Origin: JANOYC01 sp031428675
Lineage (GTDB): Bacteria; Actinomycetota; Actinomycetes; Actinomycetales; Microbacteriaceae
Direction of reading: 5' to 3'
Assembly: GCA_031428675.1 (NCBI GenBank)
Contig: JANOYC010000015.1
Location: forward strand, 1 to 19,079
Length of the DNA stretch: 19,079 nucleotides
Shown here: positions 1 to 5,561 of the stretch, in pieces
Numbering within the stretch: position 1 is the first letter of the stretch
Layout of the letters: each line of letters begins with the position of its first letter
Notes under the pieces: generated by a model
Told to the model about the DNA's origin: nothing
The model's input: the letters and a program-made list of their open reading frames with translations, nothing else
The model's database searches: none
Position numbers and translations under genes: made by a program

Positions 1-639
1 CTCGACGTGTCTCTGATCGGCAAGGCTCGCCAGTCGGGTCTGATCGACGTCGTGGTGCACGACTTGCGTGAATACACCCACGATCGTCATCGCACCGTCG
101 ACGACACGCCCTATGGCGGCGGCGCAGGAATGGTGATGAAACCCGAGCCATGGGGCGAGGCCTTCGACGAGATTCTTGACCCGGATGCCGTGGTCGTCTT
201 CCCGACGCCCGCCGGCGAACGGTTCAGCCAGGCTCTCGCTCGCGAGCTGGCGTCGGCACGGCATCTGGTGTTCGCATGTGGGCGATATGAGGGCATCGAT
301 CAACGCGTTGCGGATCACACCGCGACGATAGCGACGGTGCGCGAGATCAGTCTCGGCGACTACGTGCTCAACGGCGGCGAGGTGGCAGCGATGGCGATGA
401 TCGAGGCCATCGGCAGGCTCGTTCCCGGCATGGTGGGCAACCCGGAGAGCTTGGCCGAAGAGAGCCACGAGAACGGCCTCCTCGAGTACCCGAGCTACAC
501 AAAGCCAGCGAACTGGCGTGGTCACGCTGTGCCTCCAGTGCTCACGAGCGGCAATCACGGCGCAATTGCTTCGTGGCGACTGGAACAGCAGCGAGACAGA
601 ACCCATCGAGTTCGCCCAGACTTGCTCGACTCCGAGTAG
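1..639 (+). CDS. trmD: tRNA (guanine-N1)-methyltransferase TrmD, 5'-truncated by the window edge
   Basis: This enzyme transfers a methyl group from S-adenosylmethionine to N1 of G37 in tRNAs with G at position 36, which prevents +1 frameshifting. The frame is open from base 1 (Leu-Asp-Val-Ser-Leu-Ile-Gly-Lys), so the GTG at 7 is an internal codon and the first 20-30 residues lie outside the window. SPOUT-fold hallmarks are visible: PYGGGAGMVM, then the knot motifs FACGRYEGIDQRV and SLGDYVLNGGE, then the C-terminal segment with GLLEYPSYTKPANWRG, and a basic helical tail (WRLEQQRDRTHRVRPDL). The stop is TAG 637-639. In actinobacteria trmD usually follows rimM and precedes rplS; here a ROK gene and map intervene. 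Identification is secure. Confidence 0.97.
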   Translation, partial: LDVSLIGKARQSGLIDVVVHDLREYTHDRHRTVDDTPYGGGAGMVMKPEPWGEAFDEILDPDAVVVFPTPAGERFSQALARELASARHLVFACGRYEGIDQRVADHTATIATVREISLGDYVLNGGEVAAMAMIEAIGRLVPGMVGNPESLAEESHENGLLEYPSYTKPANWRGHAVPPVLTSGNHGAIASWRLEQQRDRTHRVRPDLLDSE

Positions 640-642
640 CGT
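637..642 (+). promoter_or_regulatory. Possible -10 box for a leaderless ROK transcript
   Basis: TAGCGT fits the TANNNT form of the actinobacterial -10 box and ends 6 nt before the ATG at 649. It uses the trmD stop codon TAG as its first three bases. No convincing -35 box is present, and no purine-rich Shine-Dalgarno lies before the ATG except a short GGGG. The same spacing occurs before the genes at 2700 and 14308. The alternative is that the regulator is simply co-transcribed with trmD. Confidence 0.35.
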
Positions 643-648
643 CGGGGC

Positions 649-1839
649 ATGTACGGCAAAACTGGGGGGCGGCGAAACGCCACCGCGCGTCCAGAACCGG
701 TGGACTCGGCCACTCATCATCTCGCGTGGGAAGTGTTGACGAGGGGCCCCATCCGTCGCTCCGAACTGTCGCGACGCCTCGGTATGTCACCGCCGACGTT
801 GACCCGGCTCCTCAAACCATTGATCGACAGCGGAATCGTCGTCGAGGTGATGCAACGGACTGACGTCGAGAATTCATCCCTCGGTCGTCCTGCTCTGCCG
901 ATCGACGTACCGCTCGACATGAAGCGGTTTGTGGGCGTCAAGATCACTCAGGATGACGTGCTCGCGGTCGTGACCGACCAGCGCACCAGCGTCGTCCGGT
1001 TCGCCGGTCGCACACTGCCGCGCCGGGATCCGGACGCCGTCATTGACCGCATCGTCTCGCTCGTCGACGAACTCGCGGCGGAAACCGGCGCTGCCATCAC
1101 CGCGATGGGCGTCACCCTGGCTGGAACGGTGGCCGATCATCGTTTAGTCCGGTACTCGCCGTGGCTCGAGTGGTCGGATGTCGAGCTTGCCGCGCTCCTT
1201 GAGGAGCGCACTGGACTTCCCGTGATGGTCGACAACGACGTAGCCGCGTTTGTCGAAGGTGAGCGATTCTTCGGCTCAGGCCGTGACCTTTCTGACTTTG
1301 CCGTCGTCACGATCGGAGCAGGTATCGGATACGCGCTCGTGCTCGATCACAAGGTTGTTCGACCGGATGACATGGGGGTCGACCGAGTCGGACACCATCC
1401 GCTCGACGACGACGGGCCAGCATGCCCGAACGGCCATCGAGGCTGTGCCATGGCGATGCTCACCGTTAGCGCGATTCGCGATCGGGTGGAGGCGGCATCG
1501 GGCCAGCACTTGAGTTACGAGCGGATTCTGGAACTCGCATCCACCGGCGATCCGCTGGCCCACCAGGTTGTTCGGGACTCGGCGCGTGCCCTCGGCAGAT
1601 TCATCGCCATTGCCGCCAATCTGAGCATGGTGGCGGATGTGCTCTTGGCAGGCGAGGGCACGACGATCTACGACGTCGCCCGAGACGACGTCTGGGCAGC
1701 CATCACGGCCGATCGCGATCCGGATGCCCGCCCCATCCAGCTGACTGTCGACCAGAGCGACTTCACCTCCTGGGCGCGAGGAGCTGCGGCCCTGGCGATC
1801 CGGCGAGCGTTTGACGCCGAAATCGCTGCCATCGTTTAG
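649..1839 (+). CDS. ROK-family transcriptional regulator (first of two paralogues)
   Basis: The protein (396 aa) is a sugar-responsive DNA-binding regulator of the NagC/XylR type. Residues about 24-66 form a winged helix-turn-helix (GPIRRSELSRRLGMSPPTLTRLL), followed by a ROK sugar-kinase-like domain. The ATP phosphate loop DxGGT is replaced by KITQDD (about 98-103), and the sugar-contacting Glu of the ExGH motif is Arg246, so kinase activity is not expected. The DND motif is kept (195-197). The zinc motif is altered: His249, Cys259, Asn261 where the second Cys should be, His263, Cys266. It lies 9 bp after trmD and converges on map. It is a close paralogue of the regulator at 7741-8898, and the near-identical recognition helices suggest shared operators. 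The ligand is unknown; alpha-galactosides or alpha-glucosides are an inference from context. Confidence 0.9.
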   Translation: MYGKTGGRRNATARPEPVDSATHHLAWEVLTRGPIRRSELSRRLGMSPPTLTRLLKPLIDSGIVVEVMQRTDVENSSLGRPALPIDVPLDMKRFVGVKITQDDVLAVVTDQRTSVVRFAGRTLPRRDPDAVIDRIVSLVDELAAETGAAITAMGVTLAGTVADHRLVRYSPWLEWSDVELAALLEERTGLPVMVDNDVAAFVEGERFFGSGRDLSDFAVVTIGAGIGYALVLDHKVVRPDDMGVDRVGHHPLDDDGPACPNGHRGCAMAMLTVSAIRDRVEAASGQHLSYERILELASTGDPLAHQVVRDSARALGRFIAIAANLSMVADVLLAGEGTTIYDVARDDVWAAITADRDPDARPIQLTVDQSDFTSWARGAAALAIRRAFDAEIAAIV

Positions 1840-1849
1840 GTTGACGAAG

Positions 1850-1863
1850 GCTGGCGGCCCAGC
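1850..1863. terminator. Short GC hairpin between convergent genes, possible terminator
   Basis: GCTGG (1850-1854) and CCAGC (1859-1863) form a 5-bp stem with a CGGC loop in the 26 bp between the convergent ROK and map stop codons. There is no U-tract on either side. It could act on both strands, but the stem is short. Confidence 0.3.
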
Positions 1864-1865
1864 GA

Positions 1866-2645
1866 TCAGGCGGTTCGGCGCGCTCGTGCCGTCAACACGA
1901 TGGGTCCGTGATCGGTGATCGCGACGGTGTGTTCGGCGTGAGCAGCTCTCGACCCATCGGCACTGCGGAGGGTCCATCCGTCGGGGTCGGTGTAGATCTC
2001 GTCGGTTCCGAGCATGAGCCACGGCTCGATCGCGAATACAAGTCCCGGCTTCAGGTGGATGCCGCGCTTTCTGCGTCCGTCGTTGGGAACATGCGGGTCG
2101 CCGTGCATCGTTCGGCCCACACCGTGGCCGCCGAAATCCAGATTGACGTCGAAACCGTGTGCATGCGCGATATCGCCGATGGCTGCGGAGACGTCGCCCA
2201 TCCGATTGCCCGTGCGCGCTGCATCGATGCCGGCAGCGAGCGCCTCGTCGACCACGGATATCAGTCGAACGTCCTCGGTCCTGGGAGTTCCTACGATGAG
2301 CGATATCGCGGAGTCACACACCCACCCGTCCACCGACGCGGCGAAATCGAGACTCAACAGATCCCCATCGCGCAACGCGTAGTCGTGGGGTAGTCCGTGA
2401 AGTGCGGCGTCGTTGACTGAGGTGCAGATGACCTTCCCGAACGGGCTTCCCCCGAACGACGGGTGGTAGTCGATGTAGCAGCTTTCTGCGCCACGCTCCC
2501 GAATCATTCCATGAGCGATTTCGTCGAGCTCGAGGAGATTGACGCCAACACCGGCTGCTGCTGACGTCACCTCGAGCACATTCGCGACGAATTCGCCGGC
2601 GACGCGCATCTCGTCGATCTCGGCGGGGGTGCGCAACTCGATCAT
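1866..2645 (-). CDS. map: Type I methionine aminopeptidase
   Basis: Cytosolic metallopeptidase (259 aa) that removes the initiator Met from nascent proteins whose second residue is small. All five pita-bread metal ligands are seen: Asp100 (LLSLDF), Asp111 (VCDSAIS), His174 (FGGHGVGRTMHG), Glu207 (FAIEPW) and Glu238 (AEHTVAI). His83 in ALHGLP matches the conserved substrate-contacting His. It starts at MIELRTPAEIDEM with no N-terminal SH3-binding extension, so it is the short class. On the minus strand GGAG sits 8 nt before the ATG, which fixes the start. The reading frame stays open upstream to 3380, but that part is antisense to the next gene and is not coding. It is divergent from the membrane-protein gene at 2700 across 54 bp. 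A second map copy near secY is usual in this group but is not in this window. Confidence 0.96.
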   Translation of the reverse strand: MIELRTPAEIDEMRVAGEFVANVLEVTSAAAGVGVNLLELDEIAHGMIRERGAESCYIDYHPSFGGSPFGKVICTSVNDAALHGLPHDYALRDGDLLSLDFAASVDGWVCDSAISLIVGTPRTEDVRLISVVDEALAAGIDAARTGNRMGDVSAAIGDIAHAHGFDVNLDFGGHGVGRTMHGDPHVPNDGRRKRGIHLKPGLVFAIEPWLMLGTDEIYTDPDGWTLRSADGSRAAHAEHTVAITDHGPIVLTARARRTA

Positions 2646-2687
2646 GGGGAATGACTCCAATTCGGTGGGGATGACCTCAAGCGAAGA

Positions 2688-2693
2688 TACCCT
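2688..2693 (+). promoter_or_regulatory. Possible -10 box for the membrane-protein gene at 2700
   Basis: TACCCT ends 6 nt before the ATG at 2700, giving room only for a leaderless or nearly leaderless mRNA. The AAGG at 2695-2698 is one base from the ATG, too close to act as a Shine-Dalgarno. It lies in the 54-bp divergent region shared with map, whose own minus-strand -10 may be the overlapping TATCTT. CCTTAAGG (2691-2698) is a perfect 8-bp palindrome in the same spot. Confidence 0.4.
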
Positions 2694-2699
2694 TAAGGC

Positions 2700-3191
2700 A
2701 TGTTGCTCAGGCGCGCGTTCTACTTTGCCCAGGTGCCAGCGGCGATCATCCTGCCCACGTGGATTCTGATCGCGCGCGGCATGCTGGCCGACGACATCGG
2801 GTGGGAGTTTCTGGTTTATCTCATCGCGTGCCCGATTCTTTCGGTCGCCATGCTCGCGGTGGCCGGCCTCACCCTCGCTCGCCGCAGCGTTCGCGAGCAG
2901 CGACAGGTTTCCTGGATCGATGTCGCATTGTTGGCCGGTTGGTATCTCGTGCTCGCGGTGTACGGGCTCTTCGCTCAGCCCGTCCTTGCCGCGCTCATTG
3001 TGCTCGGGGGTATCGCCGCGTTCTGGTTCGCCATCGGCCAGCTGTTCACCGACACCCGCCGGCGGTTTCGCTCGGTTCTCGCCGAATTCGAGCGTCAGGC
3101 ACAGGGCCCCTCGACTCCGCGGCAGAAGAACATCGGCGATGTCATCGTGATCGAACCGAACGGCCCGAAGCCCGGCCGCGAGAAACACTGA
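2700..3191 (+). CDS. Small conserved membrane protein of unknown function
   Basis: I do not recognise a named family. The 163-aa product has four predicted membrane segments at about residues 6-26, 37-60, 72-92 and 95-116, arranged as two hairpins. A short basic loop (ARRSVREQRQ) lies between segments 2 and 3. The C-terminal tail (about 117-163) is soluble, begins with basic TDTRRRFRSV and ends with a patch near KNIGDVIVIEPNGPKPG, and is probably cytoplasmic. Periodic hydrophobicity and consistent GC-rich third positions support real coding. It is divergent from map and about 40 bp before the rplS promoter, so it may be transcribed on its own. My impression is that similar small membrane proteins sit between map and rplS in related genomes, which I cannot verify here. 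Confidence 0.8.
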   Translation: MLLRRAFYFAQVPAAIILPTWILIARGMLADDIGWEFLVYLIACPILSVAMLAVAGLTLARRSVREQRQVSWIDVALLAGWYLVLAVYGLFAQPVLAALIVLGGIAAFWFAIGQLFTDTRRRFRSVLAEFERQAQGPSTPRQKNIGDVIVIEPNGPKPGREKH

Positions 3192-3196
3192 TCGCT

Positions 3197-3226
3197 TTGC
3201 AATGAACCGCTCAGACATGGCAGAAT
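3197..3226 (+). promoter_or_regulatory. Putative rplS promoter
   Basis: A -35-like TTGCAA (3197-3202) and a -10-like CAGAAT (3221-3226) are separated by 18 bp. Each matches the consensus at 4 of 6 positions. Transcription would start near 3233 and leave a leader of about 114 nt before the rplS ATG. The position, just after the preceding stop at 3191, is what is expected for a separate ribosomal-protein transcript. Confidence 0.5.
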
Positions 3227-3232
3227 AGACGA

Positions 3233-3346
3233 TTGTGCCACGGCGCGGCTCTGCCACAGGGGAGCCCCGACATTCGAGCGCACATCCCTTTCGTGTGTAC
3301 CACCTAGACCGCGGTCGACCTGTGGCGGTTGCAGAGAGAAAAGACA
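3233..3346 (+). promoter_or_regulatory. Structured rplS leader, candidate L19 autoregulatory RNA
   Basis: The leader can form a 10-bp long-range helix between 3251-3260 (CTGCCACAGG) and 3319-3328 (CCTGTGGCGG), with one G-U pair. It encloses a small hairpin with stems 3280-3284 and 3294-3298 and a second at 3307-3316 (GAC, CGCG loop, GTC). An alternative local stem is GGCTC 3247-3251 with GAGCC 3262-3266. The closing helix ends a few bases before the GAGAG ribosome binding site, so structure could affect initiation. L19 leaders are known from Firmicutes; I do not recall a described actinobacterial form. The structure was worked out by eye, not by folding software. Confidence 0.45.
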
Positions 3347-3697
3347 ATGAGCCACCTCCTCGAATCAGTGGATGCCGCATCCCTTCGTTCGGACATCCCC
3401 GAGTTCCGCGCCGGTGACACCGTCAAGGTGCACGTGAACATCGTTGAGGGGTCGCGCTCGCGCATCCAGGTGTTCCAGGGCGTTGTCATCGGCCGCCAAG
3501 GCGACAGCGTTCGCGAAACCTTCACCGTGCGCAAGGTGAGCTTCCAAGTGGGTGTCGAGCGCACGTTCCCCGTGCACTCTCCCGTCATCGACCACATCGA
3601 GGTCGTCACCCGCGGTGACGTTCGCCGTGCGAAGCTCTACTATTTGCGCAACCTCCGCGGCAAGAAGGCCAAGATCAAGGAGAAGCGCGACCGCTAG
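3347..3697 (+). CDS. rplS: 50S ribosomal protein L19
   Basis: L19 (116 aa) lies at the interface of the 50S and 30S subunits. The sequence runs MSHLLESVDAASLRSDIPEF, then the SH3-like core with GDTVKVHVNIVEGSRSRIQVF and QGVVIGRQGDS, and ends with the basic YYLRNLRGKKAKIKEKRDR tail typical of the family. The start is ATG 3347, preceded by GAGAG about 9 nt away. An in-frame TTG at 3329 would add six residues, but it lies at the end of the leader helix and is rejected on family length. It has its own promoter, a structured leader and a downstream hairpin terminator, so it looks monocistronic. In other actinobacteria lepB follows directly; here a sugar module intervenes. Confidence 0.97.
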   Translation: MSHLLESVDAASLRSDIPEFRAGDTVKVHVNIVEGSRSRIQVFQGVVIGRQGDSVRETFTVRKVSFQVGVERTFPVHSPVIDHIEVVTRGDVRRAKLYYLRNLRGKKAKIKEKRDR

Positions 3698-3709
3698 TCG
3701 GACGTTTCC

Positions 3710-3750
3710 CGAAAAGGCCGAATCCACTAGACATGGGTCCGGTCTTTTCG
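3710..3750 (+). terminator. rplS terminator hairpin
   Basis: CGAAAAGGCCG (3710-3720) pairs with CGGTCTTTTCG (3740-3750) in an 11-bp stem with one G-U pair and a 19-nt loop. A second TTTT run follows at 3752-3755, with an alternative right arm CTTTTCGG (3751-3758). It lies 12 nt after the rplS stop. The in-frame ATG at 3733 sits inside the loop, which argues against its use as the start of the next gene. Confidence 0.6.
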
Positions 3751-3798
3751 CTTTTCGGTGCCAAGATGAAACCGCAGACCCGCACGAGAAGGAGCACC

Positions 3799-5466
3799 GT
3801 GGAACCACGCCCCGAGTCAGATCCGCTGTCCAACAACGCGCACTGGTGGCGCCAGGCGGTCATTTACCAGATCTATCCGCGTTCCTTCGCCGACGCCGAT
3901 GGTGATGGGCTGGGCGACATTCGTGGGGTCACCTCGCGTGTTCCATACCTGGCATCGCTCGGCATAGACGCAGTGTGGTTGAGTCCGTTCTACCCGTCGG
4001 CGCTCGCTGATGGCGGCTATGACGTCGACGACTACCGAGACGTTGACCCCCGACTCGGCACCCTTGCCGACTTCGACGAGATGGTCGAGGCCTTGCACGG
4101 TCGCGGAATCCGCGTGTTTGTCGATATCGTTCCGAACCACTCCTCCGACCGCCACGCGTGGTTCCAAGAGGCACTCGCCTCCCCGCCCGGTTCGCCGGCG
4201 CGGGAGCGCTACGTCTTTCGTGACGGACTCGGGGCAGACGGCGAGTTCCCGCCATCGGACTGGCCGTCGCACTTCGGCCCCACCGCCTGGACGCGCACGA
4301 CGAACCCCGATGGCACGCCGGGCCAGTGGTACCTGCACTTGTTCGCACGGGAGCAACCTGACTTCAACTGGGACAACGAGGAAGTGCACGAGGACTTCCG
4401 CACCACGCTCCGATTCTGGGCCGACCGCGGAGTTGACGGCTTTCGCATCGACGTTGCGCACGCTCTGAAAAAGGATCTGTCGGAGCCGCTGCGCAGCAAG
4501 CCGAAGTTCGTCGACTTCGACAACCCCCTTACCGGCGACGACGTCCTGTTCGATCGCAACGACGTCCATGACATCTACCGGGATTGGCGTCGGGTCTTCG
4601 AGGAGTATTCGCCACCACGAACGGCCGTCGCCGAGGCCTACGTGCGGGCGGAGCGTCGCGTCTTGTATGCACGCGCCGACGAACTAGGACAGGCATTCAA
4701 CTTCGATCTGTTGCGAGCCGATTGGGACGCCGCAAGTTATTCGCGCATCATCTCCGAAAACATCGCCCTTGCAGCGCTCGCCGCCACCTCATCCACCTGG
4801 GTGCTCTCCAACCACGACAATATGCGGCACGCGACCAAGTACGGCCTCCCGGTTGGCACCGACCTCGACGCGTGGCTGCTTGCCGACGGTGCCACGATTC
4901 CGCTCGACGCCGAACTGGGCGTTCGACGGGCACGAGCGGCGACATTGCTCTTGTTCGCCCTGCCTGGCTCGACGTACATCTACCAAGGCGAAGAACTGGG
5001 GCTGCTCGAGGTCGCGGATCTGCCGGTTGACCAGTTGCAGGATCCGATTTGGGAGCGCAATCTCGGCACCTTGAAGGGCAGAGACGGAGTTCGCGTCCCG
5101 ATCCCGTGGACGAGCACTGGGACGTCGTTCGGATTCGGCAGTAACGGAGCGCACCTGCCGCAACCAGACTGGTTCGCGGATTACGCCGTCGATGTTCAAG
5201 ACGGAGTGGCGGGATCGACGCTCGAGATGTACCGAGACGCGTTAGCCGTGCGCAAGCGTGTGATCGGGGGCGAGGAACTCGACTGGCTCGAATCGCCGTC
5301 GACCGACGTGGTGTATTTCACGCGCGGCAACGGGTGGAAATGCATCACGAACTTCGGGGACACCGACGTTGAACTTCCCGACGGCGACGTCATTATGGCG
5401 AGTTCTCCACTCCCGGGAAGGATGCTTCCGGGCAACACGACGGTGTGGCTCGCGGTCTCCGAGTAG
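3799..5466 (+). CDS. GH13 alpha-glucosidase (oligo-1,6-glucosidase or maltase type)
   Basis: Cytosolic exo-acting glycoside hydrolase (555 aa) that releases alpha-glucose from oligosaccharides. The (beta/alpha)8 barrel starts at WWRQAVIYQIYPRSF and has the calcium-site motif DADGDG (32-37). GH13 regions are clear: I DIVPNH (109-114), II GFRIDVAH with nucleophile Asp218, III AVAEAYV with acid/base Glu279, IV LSNHD with stabiliser Asp340. A beta-sandwich domain closes the protein. Val219 follows the nucleophile; in characterised GH13 glucosidases Val here goes with alpha-1,6 and Thr with alpha-1,4 preference, so action on isomaltose-like sugars is plausible. Start chosen: GTG 3799 with AAGGAG 4 nt upstream. 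The in-frame ATGs at 3733 and 3766 lie in the terminator or lack a site. No signal peptide is seen. The alpha-galactosidase gene follows. Confidence 0.93.
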   Translation: MEPRPESDPLSNNAHWWRQAVIYQIYPRSFADADGDGLGDIRGVTSRVPYLASLGIDAVWLSPFYPSALADGGYDVDDYRDVDPRLGTLADFDEMVEALHGRGIRVFVDIVPNHSSDRHAWFQEALASPPGSPARERYVFRDGLGADGEFPPSDWPSHFGPTAWTRTTNPDGTPGQWYLHLFAREQPDFNWDNEEVHEDFRTTLRFWADRGVDGFRIDVAHALKKDLSEPLRSKPKFVDFDNPLTGDDVLFDRNDVHDIYRDWRRVFEEYSPPRTAVAEAYVRAERRVLYARADELGQAFNFDLLRADWDAASYSRIISENIALAALAATSSTWVLSNHDNMRHATKYGLPVGTDLDAWLLADGATIPLDAELGVRRARAATLLLFALPGSTYIYQGEELGLLEVADLPVDQLQDPIWERNLGTLKGRDGVRVPIPWTSTGTSFGFGSNGAHLPQPDWFADYAVDVQDGVAGSTLEMYRDALAVRKRVIGGEELDWLESPSTDVVYFTRGNGWKCITNFGDTDVELPDGDVIMASSPLPGRMLPGNTTVWLAVSE

Positions 5467-5482
5467 TCGCCCTCGCGGACGC

Positions 5483-5512
5483 TTGACACCTTTACTTCCA
5501 TCATGAAAGTAT
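5483..5512 (+). promoter_or_regulatory. Promoter of the alpha-galactosidase gene
   Basis: A perfect TTGACA -35 box (5483-5488) is followed, after 18 bp, by AAGTAT (5507-5512, 3 of 6 matches to TATAAT). Transcription would begin near 5519-5521, about 40 nt before the GTG start at 5562. This is the only perfect -35 box noticed before a gene in the window. The -10 is poor and lies under a dyad, as expected for a regulated promoter. Confidence 0.65.
5493..5511. promoter_or_regulatory. Palindromic operator, probable ROK-regulator binding site
   Basis: TACTTCCATCATGAAAGTA is an odd-length dyad centred on C5502. Eight of nine arm positions are complementary (TACTTCCAT against ATGAAAGTA). It fills the -35/-10 spacer and covers the -10, so a bound protein would block RNA polymerase. 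The absence of a central CG argues against a LacI-type site, and both local regulators are ROK proteins, so a ROK target is the simplest inference. No second full copy was found upstream of either ROK gene or of the alpha-glucosidase gene. Confidence 0.7.
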
Positions 5513-5561
5513 GTGGAACAGCGATCATCGTCGGTCGTCGATCCAACCGCTAGGAATCGCC

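Noticed and set aside
2646..3380. Upstream extension of the map reading frame (245 more codons on the minus strand)
   Set aside because: It is antisense to the membrane-protein gene and the rplS leader, has no family similarity, and map has a full-length start with GGAG at 2645.
3741..3775. Second ROK operator near the alpha-glucosidase gene (ATGAAA at 3766-3771)
   Set aside because: Only a half site; the matching arm is not present at the right distance.
3733..3798. Start of the alpha-glucosidase at ATG 3733
   Set aside because: The ATG lies in the loop of the rplS terminator and lacks a ribosome binding site; GTG 3799 has AAGGAG.
5511..5561. Start of the alpha-galactosidase at ATG 5511
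   Set aside because: It overlaps the operator and precedes the predicted transcription start; GTG 5562 has AGGA at good spacing and fits the family N-terminus.
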